From positions 1-30,797 of the forward strand of contig JBDTRB010000040.1 in NCBI GenBank assembly GCA_039931865.1: a stretch of 30,797 nucleotides of DNA, written 5' to 3'. Source of the stretch: JALYUA01 sp039931865. GTDB lineage: Bacteria > Acidobacteriota > Thermoanaerobaculia > UBA5066 > Gp7-AA6. Made by a program: the position numbers and the translations under genes. Below, in pieces: positions 15,944 to 23,750 of this stretch; position 1 is the first letter of the stretch, and every line of letters begins with the position of its first letter. The notes beneath the pieces are model-generated. The model saw nothing but the letters and a program-made list of their open reading frames with translations. It was not told the DNA's origin and did no database searches.

Positions 15944-16644
15944 GTTTTGGATTCTATGGCGCGGCCGCCGCCCCTTACCCATTGGTCCTCGAGCCAGGCG
16001 GGCAGCTCGCGCAATGCGCCGAGCAGGACGTCGGCATCGACTCTGGCGAGCTCATCTTGCGAACGCGACCCGCCGGGCACCAGCGCGACCCGGCATCCCG
16101 CGGCGCGTGCGAGGGCGGCGTCGATCTCCATGTCGCCCACGACGAAAGCCTCCGACGCCCGGACGCCAGCGGTGCGCAGAATGTCGAACAGCATTTTCGG
16201 ATCCGGCTTCGTCGGCGTCGCGCCGTCTGGTCCGGCGATCCGCAGGAAATGCCCCGCCACTCCCTTCGCCTCCAGGATCTGCTGTGAGAAGACCGCGGGT
16301 TTGTTCGACGCGACCGCCATCCTCCATCCGAGCCGGGAGAGCTCGTCTAAAACGGCCGGGACGTCCGGAAGCAGGTGGGAGAGCCGGATCGCGACGTCCG
16401 CGTAGCGCTCGCGGAAGACCCGCAGGCCCTCCCCGGCGCGCTCGGGCCCCACGACCTTCTCGAGGAGCCGGTCGAGCCCTTCGCCCACCATGGCGCGGAG
16501 AGCGGCGGGCGTCGGCGGGGTCATCCCGAAATGCGACATCGCGTGGGCGAGGGCATCGCCGATCGCGGCGTACCCGTCGAGGAGAGTCCCGTCCAGGTCG
16601 AAGACGACGAGGCCCCTCGGATCGCCGCCGGACGCCGACCTCAC
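15940..16644 (-). CDS. HAD-superfamily phosphatase (Gph-like)
   Basis: The 234-aa product is a cytoplasmic phosphatase of the phosphoglycolate-phosphatase-like HAD group. Motif I is FDLDGTLLDG (nucleophile Asp16, acid Asp18), the helical cap follows, motif II is in VASNKPA, motif III is the lysine of TKPDPKM, and motif IV is VVGDMEIDAALA. The substrate is not fixed by sequence. The position directly before serA makes a phosphoserine- or phosphoglycolate-directed role worth considering (inference). Both ends overlap neighbours by 4 nt, so it is translationally coupled in the operon. Confidence 0.9.
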   Translation of the reverse strand: MRSASGGDPRGLVVFDLDGTLLDGYAAIGDALAHAMSHFGMTPPTPAALRAMVGEGLDRLLEKVVGPERAGEGLRVFRERYADVAIRLSHLLPDVPAVLDELSRLGWRMAVASNKPAVFSQQILEAKGVAGHFLRIAGPDGATPTKPDPKMLFDILRTAGVRASEAFVVGDMEIDAALARAAGCRVALVPGGSRSQDELARVDADVLLGALRELPAWLEDQWVRGGGRAIESKT

Positions 16645-18332
16645 CGCGGGAGCCGGGCGCGCCGGGTGAGTCCCGCCAGTGCCAGCACCGCGTCCACGAT
16701 CGCGCCGCCGTCCCCGAACCCGAGCGTCGGCACGCCGTCCGGGGCGGCGTCGCCGTCGGAGATACGAAGCGCGGGCCGGTCGATCGGCGGGCGCGACGCG
16801 CCGTGCCGCGTCACCTCCACGCGCGGAAGCGGAAGCGCCTTGTATCCCTCGACCAGAACCAGGTCGCAGTGGGCGAACTCCCTCCCGAGGAGAGTCGCGA
16901 GCGGCTCCTCTGCGCCGAACCGCCGCGCGGTCGTGCGCTGCGGGGTCACGAACGCGGACACCGCCGATCCCGACGAGGCGTGGCGGTGGGAATCCTTGCC
17001 GGGGACGTCGTCCTCGGCGTCTTTCGAGGTGTGCTTGAGCGTCCCGACGACGAGGCCCATCGCCTGGAGCCGCGGAACGAGATCGACGAGCACCGTGGTC
17101 TTGCCGGCGTCATGGCCTCCGACGAACGCGACCGCCGCGGGGCGCGCATCCGGATAAAGGAGCCACGGCTCCCTGCGGACCTCGAACGCCCGCGCGCCGG
17201 CGTCGTGCCGCGCAATCTCCCCCGCAATGCCGGCGCCGGCATCGACCGCTTCACGAAAATTCGTGGAACCCGTCAGCAGATCGATCGCGGGCCGCGGATC
17301 GAACTCGTACGGCTCGGTGCGCCAGCCGAACTCGTCCGGCGCCATCTTCTTCGCCGTTTCGACGATGACGAGACCGGTCTCGAACGACCGGAACGCCGCG
17401 GGATCGGTGATGTGGAACATCGCGCCTCCGCACGTTCGCCCCGCGTGCTTGTCGAACATCGGCCGGAAGTGGATCGGAAGAAACGAGACGCCGGGAAGGC
17501 GACGCGCGTCGAGAGCTTCCGCAAACGGCACCGGGGCGAGCCACGGCGCGCCGAAGAGCTCGAAGGGCCGCGTGGTGCCCCGCCCTTCCGAGAGATTGGT
17601 TCCTTCGAGCAGGCACATGCCGGGGTAGACGAGCGCGGTGGCGGGAGTCGGAATGTTCGGCGACGGCGAAACCCACGGAAGGCCGGTGGCTTCGAACGGC
17701 ATGTCGCGCGACCAGCCCTCCACCGGAACCACGGTCAAGTCGATGTCCAGTCCCTTTTCGGTGCGGAGCAGGAGCGCGAGCTCGCCCGCCGTCATTCCGT
17801 GTCGGACGGCGATAGGGTGCAGCCCGACGAAGGAGAGCAGATCCTGCTCCTGCGACGTGCCCTCGACCGTGCCGCCGATCGGGTTGGGCCGGTCGCAGAC
17901 AATCAGGGGGAGGCGCGCCTCGGCGGCGGCCTCCATCGCGAGCATCATCGTCCAGACGTACGTGTAGTAGCGGCTGCCCACGTCCGCGACGTCGAAGACC
18001 AGCGCTTCGAGCCCGGCGAGGTCTTCCGATGCGGGCTTTAAACTCTCGCGCGTGGAGCCGTAGAGCGAGACCGCGGGAAGTCCGGTCGGCCGGTGCACGC
18101 CGCCGGTCACGGCCTCCATGTAAATCGCGCCGCCGTCCACTCCGTGCTCCGGGCCGAAGAGCTTCGTCAGCCGCGTCTCGCGCAGGTCGAAGAGCGCTTT
18201 CCAGGACGGCAGCCCCGCCGCGGTGACGCCCGACGGATTGGTGATCAGCCCGATCCTCCGCCCGGCGATCGGCGCCGGGTCCGCGAGCAGGCCGTCGATT
18301 CCGGGAGCGGTTTTTCCCGAGACGGTCTTCAC
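16641..18332 (-). CDS. DUF1343 (NamZ-like) domain fused to a MobB domain
   Basis: The 563-aa product joins two unrelated families. Residues 1 to about 395 are DUF1343, whose characterised members (NamZ) are exo-beta-N-acetylmuramidases: GRRIGLITNPSGVTAAG, KLFGPEHGVDG, FDVADVGSRYYTYVWTM, CDRPNPIGG and GTNLSEGRGT are visible. From about 398 to the end is MobB, the GTP-binding adaptor of molybdopterin-guanine-dinucleotide synthesis: Walker A GGHDAGKT (405-412), GTLKHTSKDAEDDVPGKDS and DLVLVEGYKALPLPRVEV. There is no signal peptide, which fits a cytoplasmic protein. The GTG at 18332 overlaps the moaB stop (GTGA), and the ORF is continuous with no frame break between the domains. The joint role is unknown. 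Confidence 0.92.
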   Translation of the reverse strand: MKTVSGKTAPGIDGLLADPAPIAGRRIGLITNPSGVTAAGLPSWKALFDLRETRLTKLFGPEHGVDGGAIYMEAVTGGVHRPTGLPAVSLYGSTRESLKPASEDLAGLEALVFDVADVGSRYYTYVWTMMLAMEAAAEARLPLIVCDRPNPIGGTVEGTSQEQDLLSFVGLHPIAVRHGMTAGELALLLRTEKGLDIDLTVVPVEGWSRDMPFEATGLPWVSPSPNIPTPATALVYPGMCLLEGTNLSEGRGTTRPFELFGAPWLAPVPFAEALDARRLPGVSFLPIHFRPMFDKHAGRTCGGAMFHITDPAAFRSFETGLVIVETAKKMAPDEFGWRTEPYEFDPRPAIDLLTGSTNFREAVDAGAGIAGEIARHDAGARAFEVRREPWLLYPDARPAAVAFVGGHDAGKTTVLVDLVPRLQAMGLVVGTLKHTSKDAEDDVPGKDSHRHASSGSAVSAFVTPQRTTARRFGAEEPLATLLGREFAHCDLVLVEGYKALPLPRVEVTRHGASRPPIDRPALRISDGDAAPDGVPTLGFGDGGAIVDAVLALAGLTRRARLPR

Positions 18333-18850
18333 GCGCCTCGACCGCCCGGCCGAGGGTGCGGGGGCGCCTCTCCGCGGACGAGCGCCACGGCGTGCGGGAG
18401 GAGCCCCGCGATGGCGCGCAGGCAATCCGCCGCGCCCCCGGGCGAGCCGGGGAGCGCGATCACGATCGTTCTGTGGCGGACGCCCGCGACCTGCCGCGAG
18501 AGATACGCGGCCGGAAATCCGCCGCCCGTCTCCGAGCGCATCTTCTCCGCGAGACCCGGGATCTCGAAGGCGATCGCGTCGCGGACGGCCTCGGGCGTGC
18601 GGTCCCGTGGCGAGACGCCCGTCCCGCCCGTCAGGATCACGAGGTCCGCTTCTTCGCGGTCGGCCCGCCCGCGGATTTCGAGGGACACCCGCTCGCGGTC
18701 GTCGGGAAGAATCTCGCGGGAGACGATCGTGTGCCCGATCCCGGACTCCGCGAGCGCGAGCTCGCACGCGGGGCCGCCGCGGTCCTCCCGCTGCCCGGCG
18801 GAGACGCCGTCGGAGACGGTGACCAGAGAAATGCGGATCAGCGGGGACAT
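18329..18850 (-). CDS. moaB: MoaB/MogA-family molybdenum cofactor protein
   Basis: MoaB/MogA proteins adenylylate molybdopterin, preparing it for molybdenum insertion. The 173-aa product has the family signatures SLVTVSDGVSAG near the N-terminus, DLVILTGGTGVSPRDRTPEA in the middle, and ALPGSPGGAADCL near the end. ATG at 18850 is preferred because the protein then starts MSPLIRIS and AATAAT lies 7 nt upstream; ATG at 18859 (MDEM...) is possible. A much longer in-frame ORF reaching 19504 overlaps the divergent gene and is not coding-like. The gene opens the five-gene operon. MoaB and MogA cannot be separated with confidence here. Confidence 0.9.
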   Translation of the reverse strand: MSPLIRISLVTVSDGVSAGQREDRGGPACELALAESGIGHTIVSREILPDDRERVSLEIRGRADREEADLVILTGGTGVSPRDRTPEAVRDAIAFEIPGLAEKMRSETGGGFPAAYLSRQVAGVRHRTIVIALPGSPGGAADCLRAIAGLLPHAVALVRGEAPPHPRPGGRGA

Positions 18851-18989
18851 CTCGTCCATTATTTCGGACGTTGTCACATTCCCCAACCCGCTAAAGCGGC
18901 TAAAGGGGGGAGTTTCGACCGGGCGGGGTTTTTGCACCTGTCCAATACGGGCCGCTCCTCCGATATGGTCTGTTTGTGCGGCCCTCACT

Positions 18990-21713
18990 ATGAAGCTCTG
19001 CCAGGCTTGCCAACGCTGCTTTCCGGACGCCTCGCGGGCGTGCGTGGAGCCCGCGCACCCGCCGCTCGTCGAAGGTCCGCCGATCGACCCCGCCGTGGGC
19101 GACACATGGGTGCTCGAGCGTCTGCTCTTCTCGGATTCCGCCGGCGGATCCTTCATCGCTCGGAGCCGCAAGACAGGACTGTCCGCGAGCCTGCTCGTGC
19201 GATGTCCGCCCGTCGAGGCACACGATGCGCTCTTTGCGCTCTTCGTCCACGAGTCCACTCTCCTCGCCAATCTCGAGGAGCTTTCGATCGCCGGCGTCGA
19301 AGAGCTCGGCCCCCTGGCGGACGGCGGCGCGTACGCCGTTCTCGAGTCCGCCGGGGACGAGACGCTTCGCGAGCTCATCGATCGCGAGGGGCGCCTCTCG
19401 ATTTCGTTCGCCGCCTCGATCGGCCGCCAGGTGGGCGAGGCAGCGGCGTCCCTCGCCGAATCTGGAATCCTGCCCGGAGCGCTCACTTCCGATCGCGTCG
19501 GCATTCGCCGCCGCGAGCTGCGGCCGGCCGTGCGCCTCGCGCGTTTTCCGGGGACCGTGCTCCTGGACGCGGAGGGCGCCGAGATCCCGACGCTCGGCGG
19601 GCTCCTCTACGAAATGCTCTCCGGTCAGCCCGCTGCGACGCATGCGGGTACGGGCCAGCCGCCGCCTCCCATTCAGCGCGCCCGGCCGGATCTTCCAGAG
19701 TCTCTCGGATGGCTCGTGATGCAGTGTCTTCATCCGAGCGCCACGGCGCGACCGCGGTCGCTCGCCGAAATCGTCCGGCGGCTGTCGCCGTTCGAGCAGG
19801 TCGCCGCCGAGTCGCCGCGGCAGGTCGAGATCCCGGCCGAGCCGTCGCTCCCGGTCGCGGCCGAGCCTCCGATCGAAGCGCTCCGACTCCCCGCGCCGCC
19901 TCCGACTGCCGTATCCGTGCAACCTCCGCCGCCGGAGGAGACGACGTCGGAGTACCCTTCGCCCGCGGCCGTCATTCCAACTGCGGCGGAGGAGGCGCTA
20001 GCGGAGGACTCGCTGCCGCCCCGGCCGCTCGCCATCGAGCCTGCCTTCCAACCGGCATTCGCGGTCCCCGAGCGGCCCATCCCGCCGCGCGTCCAGGAGC
20101 AGGAGCAGGAGACTGCAGAGACCACTCCGCCGAACCCGGCGTCGGCGCCCATGGAGTCGGCCCCTGTCGTCCCCGTCTCACTCGAGCGAGCGCCCGGACT
20201 TGCGTCGAGTGGAAACCCCGAAGCGTCGGGAGTGACGCCGCCCGCGCCGGCCACGTCGCCTGCCCGCCCCGCGAGCCCTCCGGCCCTCCCGTGGGCGGCT
20301 GAGCTCGCGGCGGATTTCCGGAACCGGCAGCCGAAGTCCTCACCGGCGGATTCCGCCATCACGGCGGAGATCCCGATCCTCCGGCCCCGCTACTCGTATC
20401 GAAACACCCCGCATCCGCCCCCGGTCAAACAGGACGACGACGCGGGTCCTCGTCCGATGTTCCTGGAGCCTCCGCCTCCGCCTCCGTCCGCTCCCGTCCC
20501 TTTCGTCGCTTCGCCTCCTCCGCCCCCCGCGGCTCCGGCGCGCCCGTCGACCGCGGGTGCGTGGCGCAGCCGGCCGCCGGTCTCCCGCGGCGGCTCGTTC
20601 GAAATTCCGCGCGAGAGCTCCCCGTCGGGGTCGATCCGCAATCGACGGAACTTTCCACCGCCTCCAGCCCCTCCCTTCGGCGGCCCGTCGTTCGGGTCGG
20701 CCCGGACGCTCGGCGGCCCGTTATCCGGGTCGGCCCGGGCGGCGCCGCCCCGCCCCGCGCTATCAAGCCGGCCCGGGCGGCAGATTCCGATCTCCGAGGA
20801 ACGGAGGGAGGCGCGTTCTCCGGCGCCGGAGGATGCGGCATCCTCGAGCGTCGCGGCGAAAGAACCGGTGGACTCCGGGATCGGAGGCGTGACCGTCGGC
20901 GAAGACCGGACGGGCGAATTCGAGACCGGCCGCAAGGGCCCGCGACCGGGCCTCGTCTGGGGAATCGCCGCTGCGATCGCCGCGGGGATCTTCGCGCTGT
21001 TCTGGTTCGTCATCGAAGCGACGCCGCCCCGGAAAGACGCGGCTCCGGTCGGCGGCCGTCTGGGCCGGAAAGAGGTCGAGACCTCGCCCGTCCGAGCGAC
21101 GGCCGCGCCGGGAGCGGCGGCAGCTCCGATTTCCGGGGACGTCACGGCGGCGGCGGAGCCGGCACCCGCCTCGCGCGTCCCCGCTGCGGTATCGGCGCCT
21201 CCGGTACCCGACGCTCCCGCCGTGACAGCCCCTTCCACGTCCGGGCCTTCGAGCGTGAAATCGCGGCTCCCCGCGTCTTCGCGGGAATCGGAGCCGGCAC
21301 CGCCGCCGGCAGAAAGCCGAAATACCCTGGGTCCCGCCAAGGGAGGGCTGCGCGATGCGCTGGACGCGTGGGTCGACTCCACCAACGCGCGCGACCTTTC
21401 GGGGCACATGCGCTTCTACCTGCCCCGCGTGAACACCTTCTACCTGACCCGCAACGTCTCGCGCGATTTCATCCGCCAGGAGAAGGCGCGTCTCTTTCAT
21501 CGCGGTCCGGTGTCGGTGGCGGCCGGCGAGCCGGAAATCGACCCCTCTCCCGACGGGAGGACGGCGACGGTCCGCTTTCGGAAGCGCTACGCGGTGAGCG
21601 GCGCCCGCGGCGAAAAGCGCGGAGAAGTCCTCCAGGAGATGAAGTGGGTCAGGACCCCCGATGGCTGGCGCATCGCGAGCGAGCGCGACGCGAAAGTCCT
21701 CGCGAGCCGGTGA
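18990..21713 (+). CDS. Membrane-anchored zinc-ribbon pseudokinase-like protein with C-terminal NTF2-like domain
   Basis: The 907-aa product begins MKLCQACQRCFPDASRAC (Cys4, Cys7, Cys18), the zinc-ribbon start often found on bacterial Ser/Thr kinases. Residues about 35-270 look like a kinase fold (GDTWVLERLLF..GGSFIA at the glycine-loop position; a C-lobe ending CLHPSATARPRSLAEIVRRL). The catalytic HRD and DFG motifs are absent (ILPGALTSDRV and LARFPG occupy those places), as is an obvious active-site lysine, so it is probably a pseudokinase. A Pro/Ala-rich linker (about 280-640), one membrane helix (654-677) and an NTF2/DUF4440-like domain (about 785-905) follow. The last domain would lie outside the cytoplasm. 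The start is where homology begins; no Shine-Dalgarno is obvious. Confidence 0.8.
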   Translation: MKLCQACQRCFPDASRACVEPAHPPLVEGPPIDPAVGDTWVLERLLFSDSAGGSFIARSRKTGLSASLLVRCPPVEAHDALFALFVHESTLLANLEELSIAGVEELGPLADGGAYAVLESAGDETLRELIDREGRLSISFAASIGRQVGEAAASLAESGILPGALTSDRVGIRRRELRPAVRLARFPGTVLLDAEGAEIPTLGGLLYEMLSGQPAATHAGTGQPPPPIQRARPDLPESLGWLVMQCLHPSATARPRSLAEIVRRLSPFEQVAAESPRQVEIPAEPSLPVAAEPPIEALRLPAPPPTAVSVQPPPPEETTSEYPSPAAVIPTAAEEALAEDSLPPRPLAIEPAFQPAFAVPERPIPPRVQEQEQETAETTPPNPASAPMESAPVVPVSLERAPGLASSGNPEASGVTPPAPATSPARPASPPALPWAAELAADFRNRQPKSSPADSAITAEIPILRPRYSYRNTPHPPPVKQDDDAGPRPMFLEPPPPPPSAPVPFVASPPPPPAAPARPSTAGAWRSRPPVSRGGSFEIPRESSPSGSIRNRRNFPPPPAPPFGGPSFGSARTLGGPLSGSARAAPPRPALSSRPGRQIPISEERREARSPAPEDAASSSVAAKEPVDSGIGGVTVGEDRTGEFETGRKGPRPGLVWGIAAAIAAGIFALFWFVIEATPPRKDAAPVGGRLGRKEVETSPVRATAAPGAAAAPISGDVTAAAEPAPASRVPAAVSAPPVPDAPAVTAPSTSGPSSVKSRLPASSRESEPAPPPAESRNTLGPAKGGLRDALDAWVDSTNARDLSGHMRFYLPRVNTFYLTRNVSRDFIRQEKARLFHRGPVSVAAGEPEIDPSPDGRTATVRFRKRYAVSGARGEKRGEVLQEMKWVRTPDGWRIASERDAKVLASR

Positions 21714-21736
21714 GGCGAAGACAACCTCGAACCCGA

Positions 21737-22312
21737 CTACGTCCCGCGTTTGCGCCGGTAGGTCCCCGTACGGCCCCCTCGCTTCTCGACTAAAAAAATC
21801 TCCGCGATCGTGATCGAGCGGTCGAGCGCCTTCGCCATGTCGTAGATCGCGAGGCACGCGCCCGCGACCGCGGTGAGCGCCTCCATCTCGACTCCTGTCC
21901 GGGCGGCGGTGGACGTCGTGGCCGTGACGGACACTGACGAGGATCGCGCGTCGAGCTCGCATTCGACCGAGACGGAATCGAGAGCGATCGGGTGGGCGAG
22001 AGGCACGATCTCCGCCGTTTTCTTCGCGGCCAGAATTCCTGCCAGCCTCGCGACCGCGAGGGCATCCCCCTTGGAGAGCCGCCCGTCGGCGAGAGCTCGA
22101 TACGCGACCGCGTTCATCCGCACGGTGCCGCACGCAGTCGCCGTCCGGCGCGTCGTCGGCTTCGCGCCGACGTCGACCATTCGCGCGCGGCCGCGGGCGT
22201 CGAGATGCAGCAGGCTCCCCCGGAGGGGTCCGGTGGACCGGGGCCGGCGCGGCCGCTTGCGCCCGCCGCGCGCATCCTCGCCCTCGCCCGGGGGCTCTTT
22301 TGCTTCGCTCAC
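21737..22312 (-). CDS. moaC: Cyclic pyranopterin monophosphate synthase
   Basis: MoaC converts the MoaA product to cyclic pyranopterin monophosphate in molybdenum-cofactor synthesis. The 191-aa product contains the conserved core: LHLDARGRARMVDVGAKP, KTAEIVPLAHPIALDSV (catalytic His), TGVEMEALTAVAGACLAIYDMAKALD (Glu, Asp and Lys residues of the active site) and the TIAEI end. GTG at 22312 is the likely start, with GGAGGGG about 8 nt upstream. The first about 30 residues are Arg/Gly/Pro-rich and not part of the conserved fold. The gene follows mobA by 34 nt on the same strand, so the two probably form an operon. Confidence 0.94.
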   Translation of the reverse strand: MSEAKEPPGEGEDARGGRKRPRRPRSTGPLRGSLLHLDARGRARMVDVGAKPTTRRTATACGTVRMNAVAYRALADGRLSKGDALAVARLAGILAAKKTAEIVPLAHPIALDSVSVECELDARSSSVSVTATTSTAARTGVEMEALTAVAGACLAIYDMAKALDRSITIAEIFLVEKRGGRTGTYRRKRGT

Positions 22313-22346
22313 TGCATGGTCCCCTCCGGCTTGCGACGGAGGCGTC

Positions 22347-22937
22347 TCACGCGCGCTCCCTCGCGATGGCCCAGTCCTGCACCGTGTTCAGGTTCGTGAA
22401 CGCATTCCCTGAAGGGTCGAGCGCCCTCCAGGACTCCTCCGAAAATCGCTCGGCGCCGATCTCCTCCGCCAGCTCGCGAAGAGAACGGTCGCCTTCCTGC
22501 GCCCGCCTGCGGGCTGCCGGGAGCGCGGCGCGGCGCCAGACGCCCGCGAGAGGCTCGAAAGCCCCCGCGACTTCGGGCAGCACCGCGGACGCGTCGCTCC
22601 CGAGGCTCGCCGCCGCGAGCGCGCGCACGACCGAGAGCGGAAGCAGCGGAAGGTCCACCGCGAGCACGAACACGCGGTCCTCCGCCTCTTCGAGCGCACG
22701 AAGGAGCCCGGAGAGCGCGGACCTTTCCCCATCCCCGTCGAAGAGAAGGCGCGCCGGGCCGAACGGAAAGGCGGGGGCCTCGCGCACCACGAGCCAGACC
22801 GGGGACAACGCTCCCGCGATCCGCGAGGTTTGATGCTCCGCCAGCGTCCCCGTGCCGTAGGGAAGGCCGCCCTTCGGAGATCCCATGCGGCGCGACGCTC
22901 CCCCGGCGAGCACGGCGGCAGGCATGTTGATGCGCAC
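22347..22937 (-). CDS. mobA: Molybdenum cofactor guanylyltransferase
   Basis: MobA attaches GMP from GTP to molybdopterin, giving the guanine-dinucleotide cofactor used by DMSO-reductase-type enzymes. The 196-aa product has the N-terminal nucleotide-binding signature AVLAGGASRRMGSPKGGLP, the metal-binding segment VFVLAVDLPLLP, and the C-terminal AFTNLNTVQDW typical of MobA. The GTG at 22937 is supported by a -10-like box exactly 6 nt upstream (no Shine-Dalgarno); an ATG four codons downstream is possible. It is divergent from the glycosyltransferase at 23025. Together with the MobB domain at 16.6-18.3 kb it shows this cell makes the guanylated cofactor. Confidence 0.93.
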   Translation of the reverse strand: MRINMPAAVLAGGASRRMGSPKGGLPYGTGTLAEHQTSRIAGALSPVWLVVREAPAFPFGPARLLFDGDGERSALSGLLRALEEAEDRVFVLAVDLPLLPLSVVRALAAASLGSDASAVLPEVAGAFEPLAGVWRRAALPAARRRAQEGDRSLRELAEEIGAERFSEESWRALDPSGNAFTNLNTVQDWAIARERA

Positions 22938-22942
22938 CGCAC

Positions 22943-22951
22943 GATGCTAGC
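22943..22951 (-). promoter_or_regulatory. -10-like box, predicted leaderless start of mobA
   Basis: The minus strand reads GCTAGCATC (TAGCAT), with 6 nt between it and the GTG start of mobA. The identical 9-mer lies at the same distance before the divergent glycosyltransferase gene. Confidence 0.5.
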
Positions 22952-23010
22952 AGGCCGGCGGGGGCAACGCGGATCCGCCTGAACGCCGCTGACGCGGGCG
23001 CGTCGCCACT

Positions 23011-23019
23011 GCTAGCATC
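23011..23019 (+). promoter_or_regulatory. -10-like box, predicted leaderless start of the glycosyltransferase gene
   Basis: GCTAGCATC contains TAGCAT (23013-23018), 6 nt before the GTG at 23025. A weak -35 candidate, CTGACG (22989-22994), lies 18 nt upstream of the box. Confidence 0.5.
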
Positions 23020-23024
23020 CACTG

Positions 23025-23693
23025 GTGATCTCCGTCATCGTTCCCGTCCGGGGAGAGCCCCCCGAGATCGCGGAGCGCTTCCGCCCGTTCGCGGCGCACC
23101 CGGGGGCCGAGCTTCTCGTGGCCGACGGCGGCAACAGCCCGGCGACCGCGGAAGCGTTTCGCCGCATCGGCGCCCGAGTCCTGACGGGCTGCGGAACCCG
23201 CGGCGCGCGCCTCGCCGCAGCAGCGGCGGAGGCGCGAGGAGATCAGTTTCTGTTCCTCCACTCCGACTCCCGTCCGCCGGATGGCGCGCTGGAGGCCGTC
23301 GCGCACTGCCTCGGCAACGGCGCGGCGGCGGGCGCTTTCTCGCTCGCCTACGAAAACGCCGGGGCCGGCCTCCGCTGGATCGCCGCGTGGGCGAATCTCC
23401 GGTCGCGCTGGCTCGGCCTGCCGTTCGGCGACCAGGGAATCTTCTGCCGGCGCGAAGCCTATGAGCGCGCGGGCGGGTTTCGCGATCTGCCTGTCTGCGA
23501 CGATCTCGACTTCGTGCGCCGGCTCCGGCGGGTCGGGCCCCTGACGATCCTCGCGGAGAAAACGACCACGTCTCCGCGGCGTTACCGGGATCGGGGACAG
23601 CTCTCGCAGGTGCTGCTCAACTGGCGCGTGCAGGCCGGCTACTTCGCCGGAGTCTCCCCGCGCACTCTCGAGCGCTGGTACAACGGGAAGTAG
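23025..23693 (+). CDS. Family 2 glycosyltransferase (rSAM/selenodomain-associated transferase 2-like)
   Basis: The 222-aa product has a GT-A fold: MISVIVPVRGE, an LVADGGNSP segment (residues 31-39) and LFLHSDSRPP around 76-85, where the acidic DxD-like site for the nucleotide-sugar metal lies. The C-terminal half (WANLRSRWLGLPFGDQGIFCRREAYERAGGF.. and ..SPRRYRDRGQ) matches the small transferase family labelled rSAM/selenodomain-associated transferase 2 (TIGR04283). The usual partners of that family are not visible here, and the acceptor is unknown. The GTG start is supported by the -10-like box 6 nt upstream; no Shine-Dalgarno is seen. Confidence 0.88.
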   Translation: MISVIVPVRGEPPEIAERFRPFAAHPGAELLVADGGNSPATAEAFRRIGARVLTGCGTRGARLAAAAAEARGDQFLFLHSDSRPPDGALEAVAHCLGNGAAAGAFSLAYENAGAGLRWIAAWANLRSRWLGLPFGDQGIFCRREAYERAGGFRDLPVCDDLDFVRRLRRVGPLTILAEKTTTSPRRYRDRGQLSQVLLNWRVQAGYFAGVSPRTLERWYNGK

Positions 23694-23710
23694 CGGCCCG
23701 TCCGCCCCGT

Positions 23711-23750
23711 CCTCACTTCCTCACTTCCTCACTTCCTCACTTCCTCACTT
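23711..23750. repeat. Five exact tandem copies of CCTCACTT
   Basis: Five perfect head-to-tail copies of an 8-bp unit fill 23711-23750. The TGA stop of the minus-strand SPFH gene (complement of 23745-23747) lies inside the last copy, so the array has grown right at a gene end. Confidence 0.9.

Noticed and set aside
18333..18767. N-terminal extension of the DUF1343-MobB fusion
   Set aside because: About 145 Arg/Pro-rich residues antiparallel in frame to moaB. GTG at 18332 gives the 4-nt overlap and the start of homology.
18851..18989. Classical -35/-10 promoters in the moaB-pseudokinase spacer
   Set aside because: Candidates such as TTGCAC (18932-18937) with GATATG are 24 nt apart, too far for a standard promoter. 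Only the AATAAT box near moaB has sensible spacing.
18860..19504. N-terminal extension of moaB to a 391-aa protein
   Set aside because: The extension overlaps the conserved start of the divergent pseudokinase gene and is low-complexity Ser/Arg/Pro. MoaB homology begins at about 18850.
23711..23750. CRISPR-like array
   Set aside because: The units are 8 bp with no spacers, so this is a simple tandem repeat.
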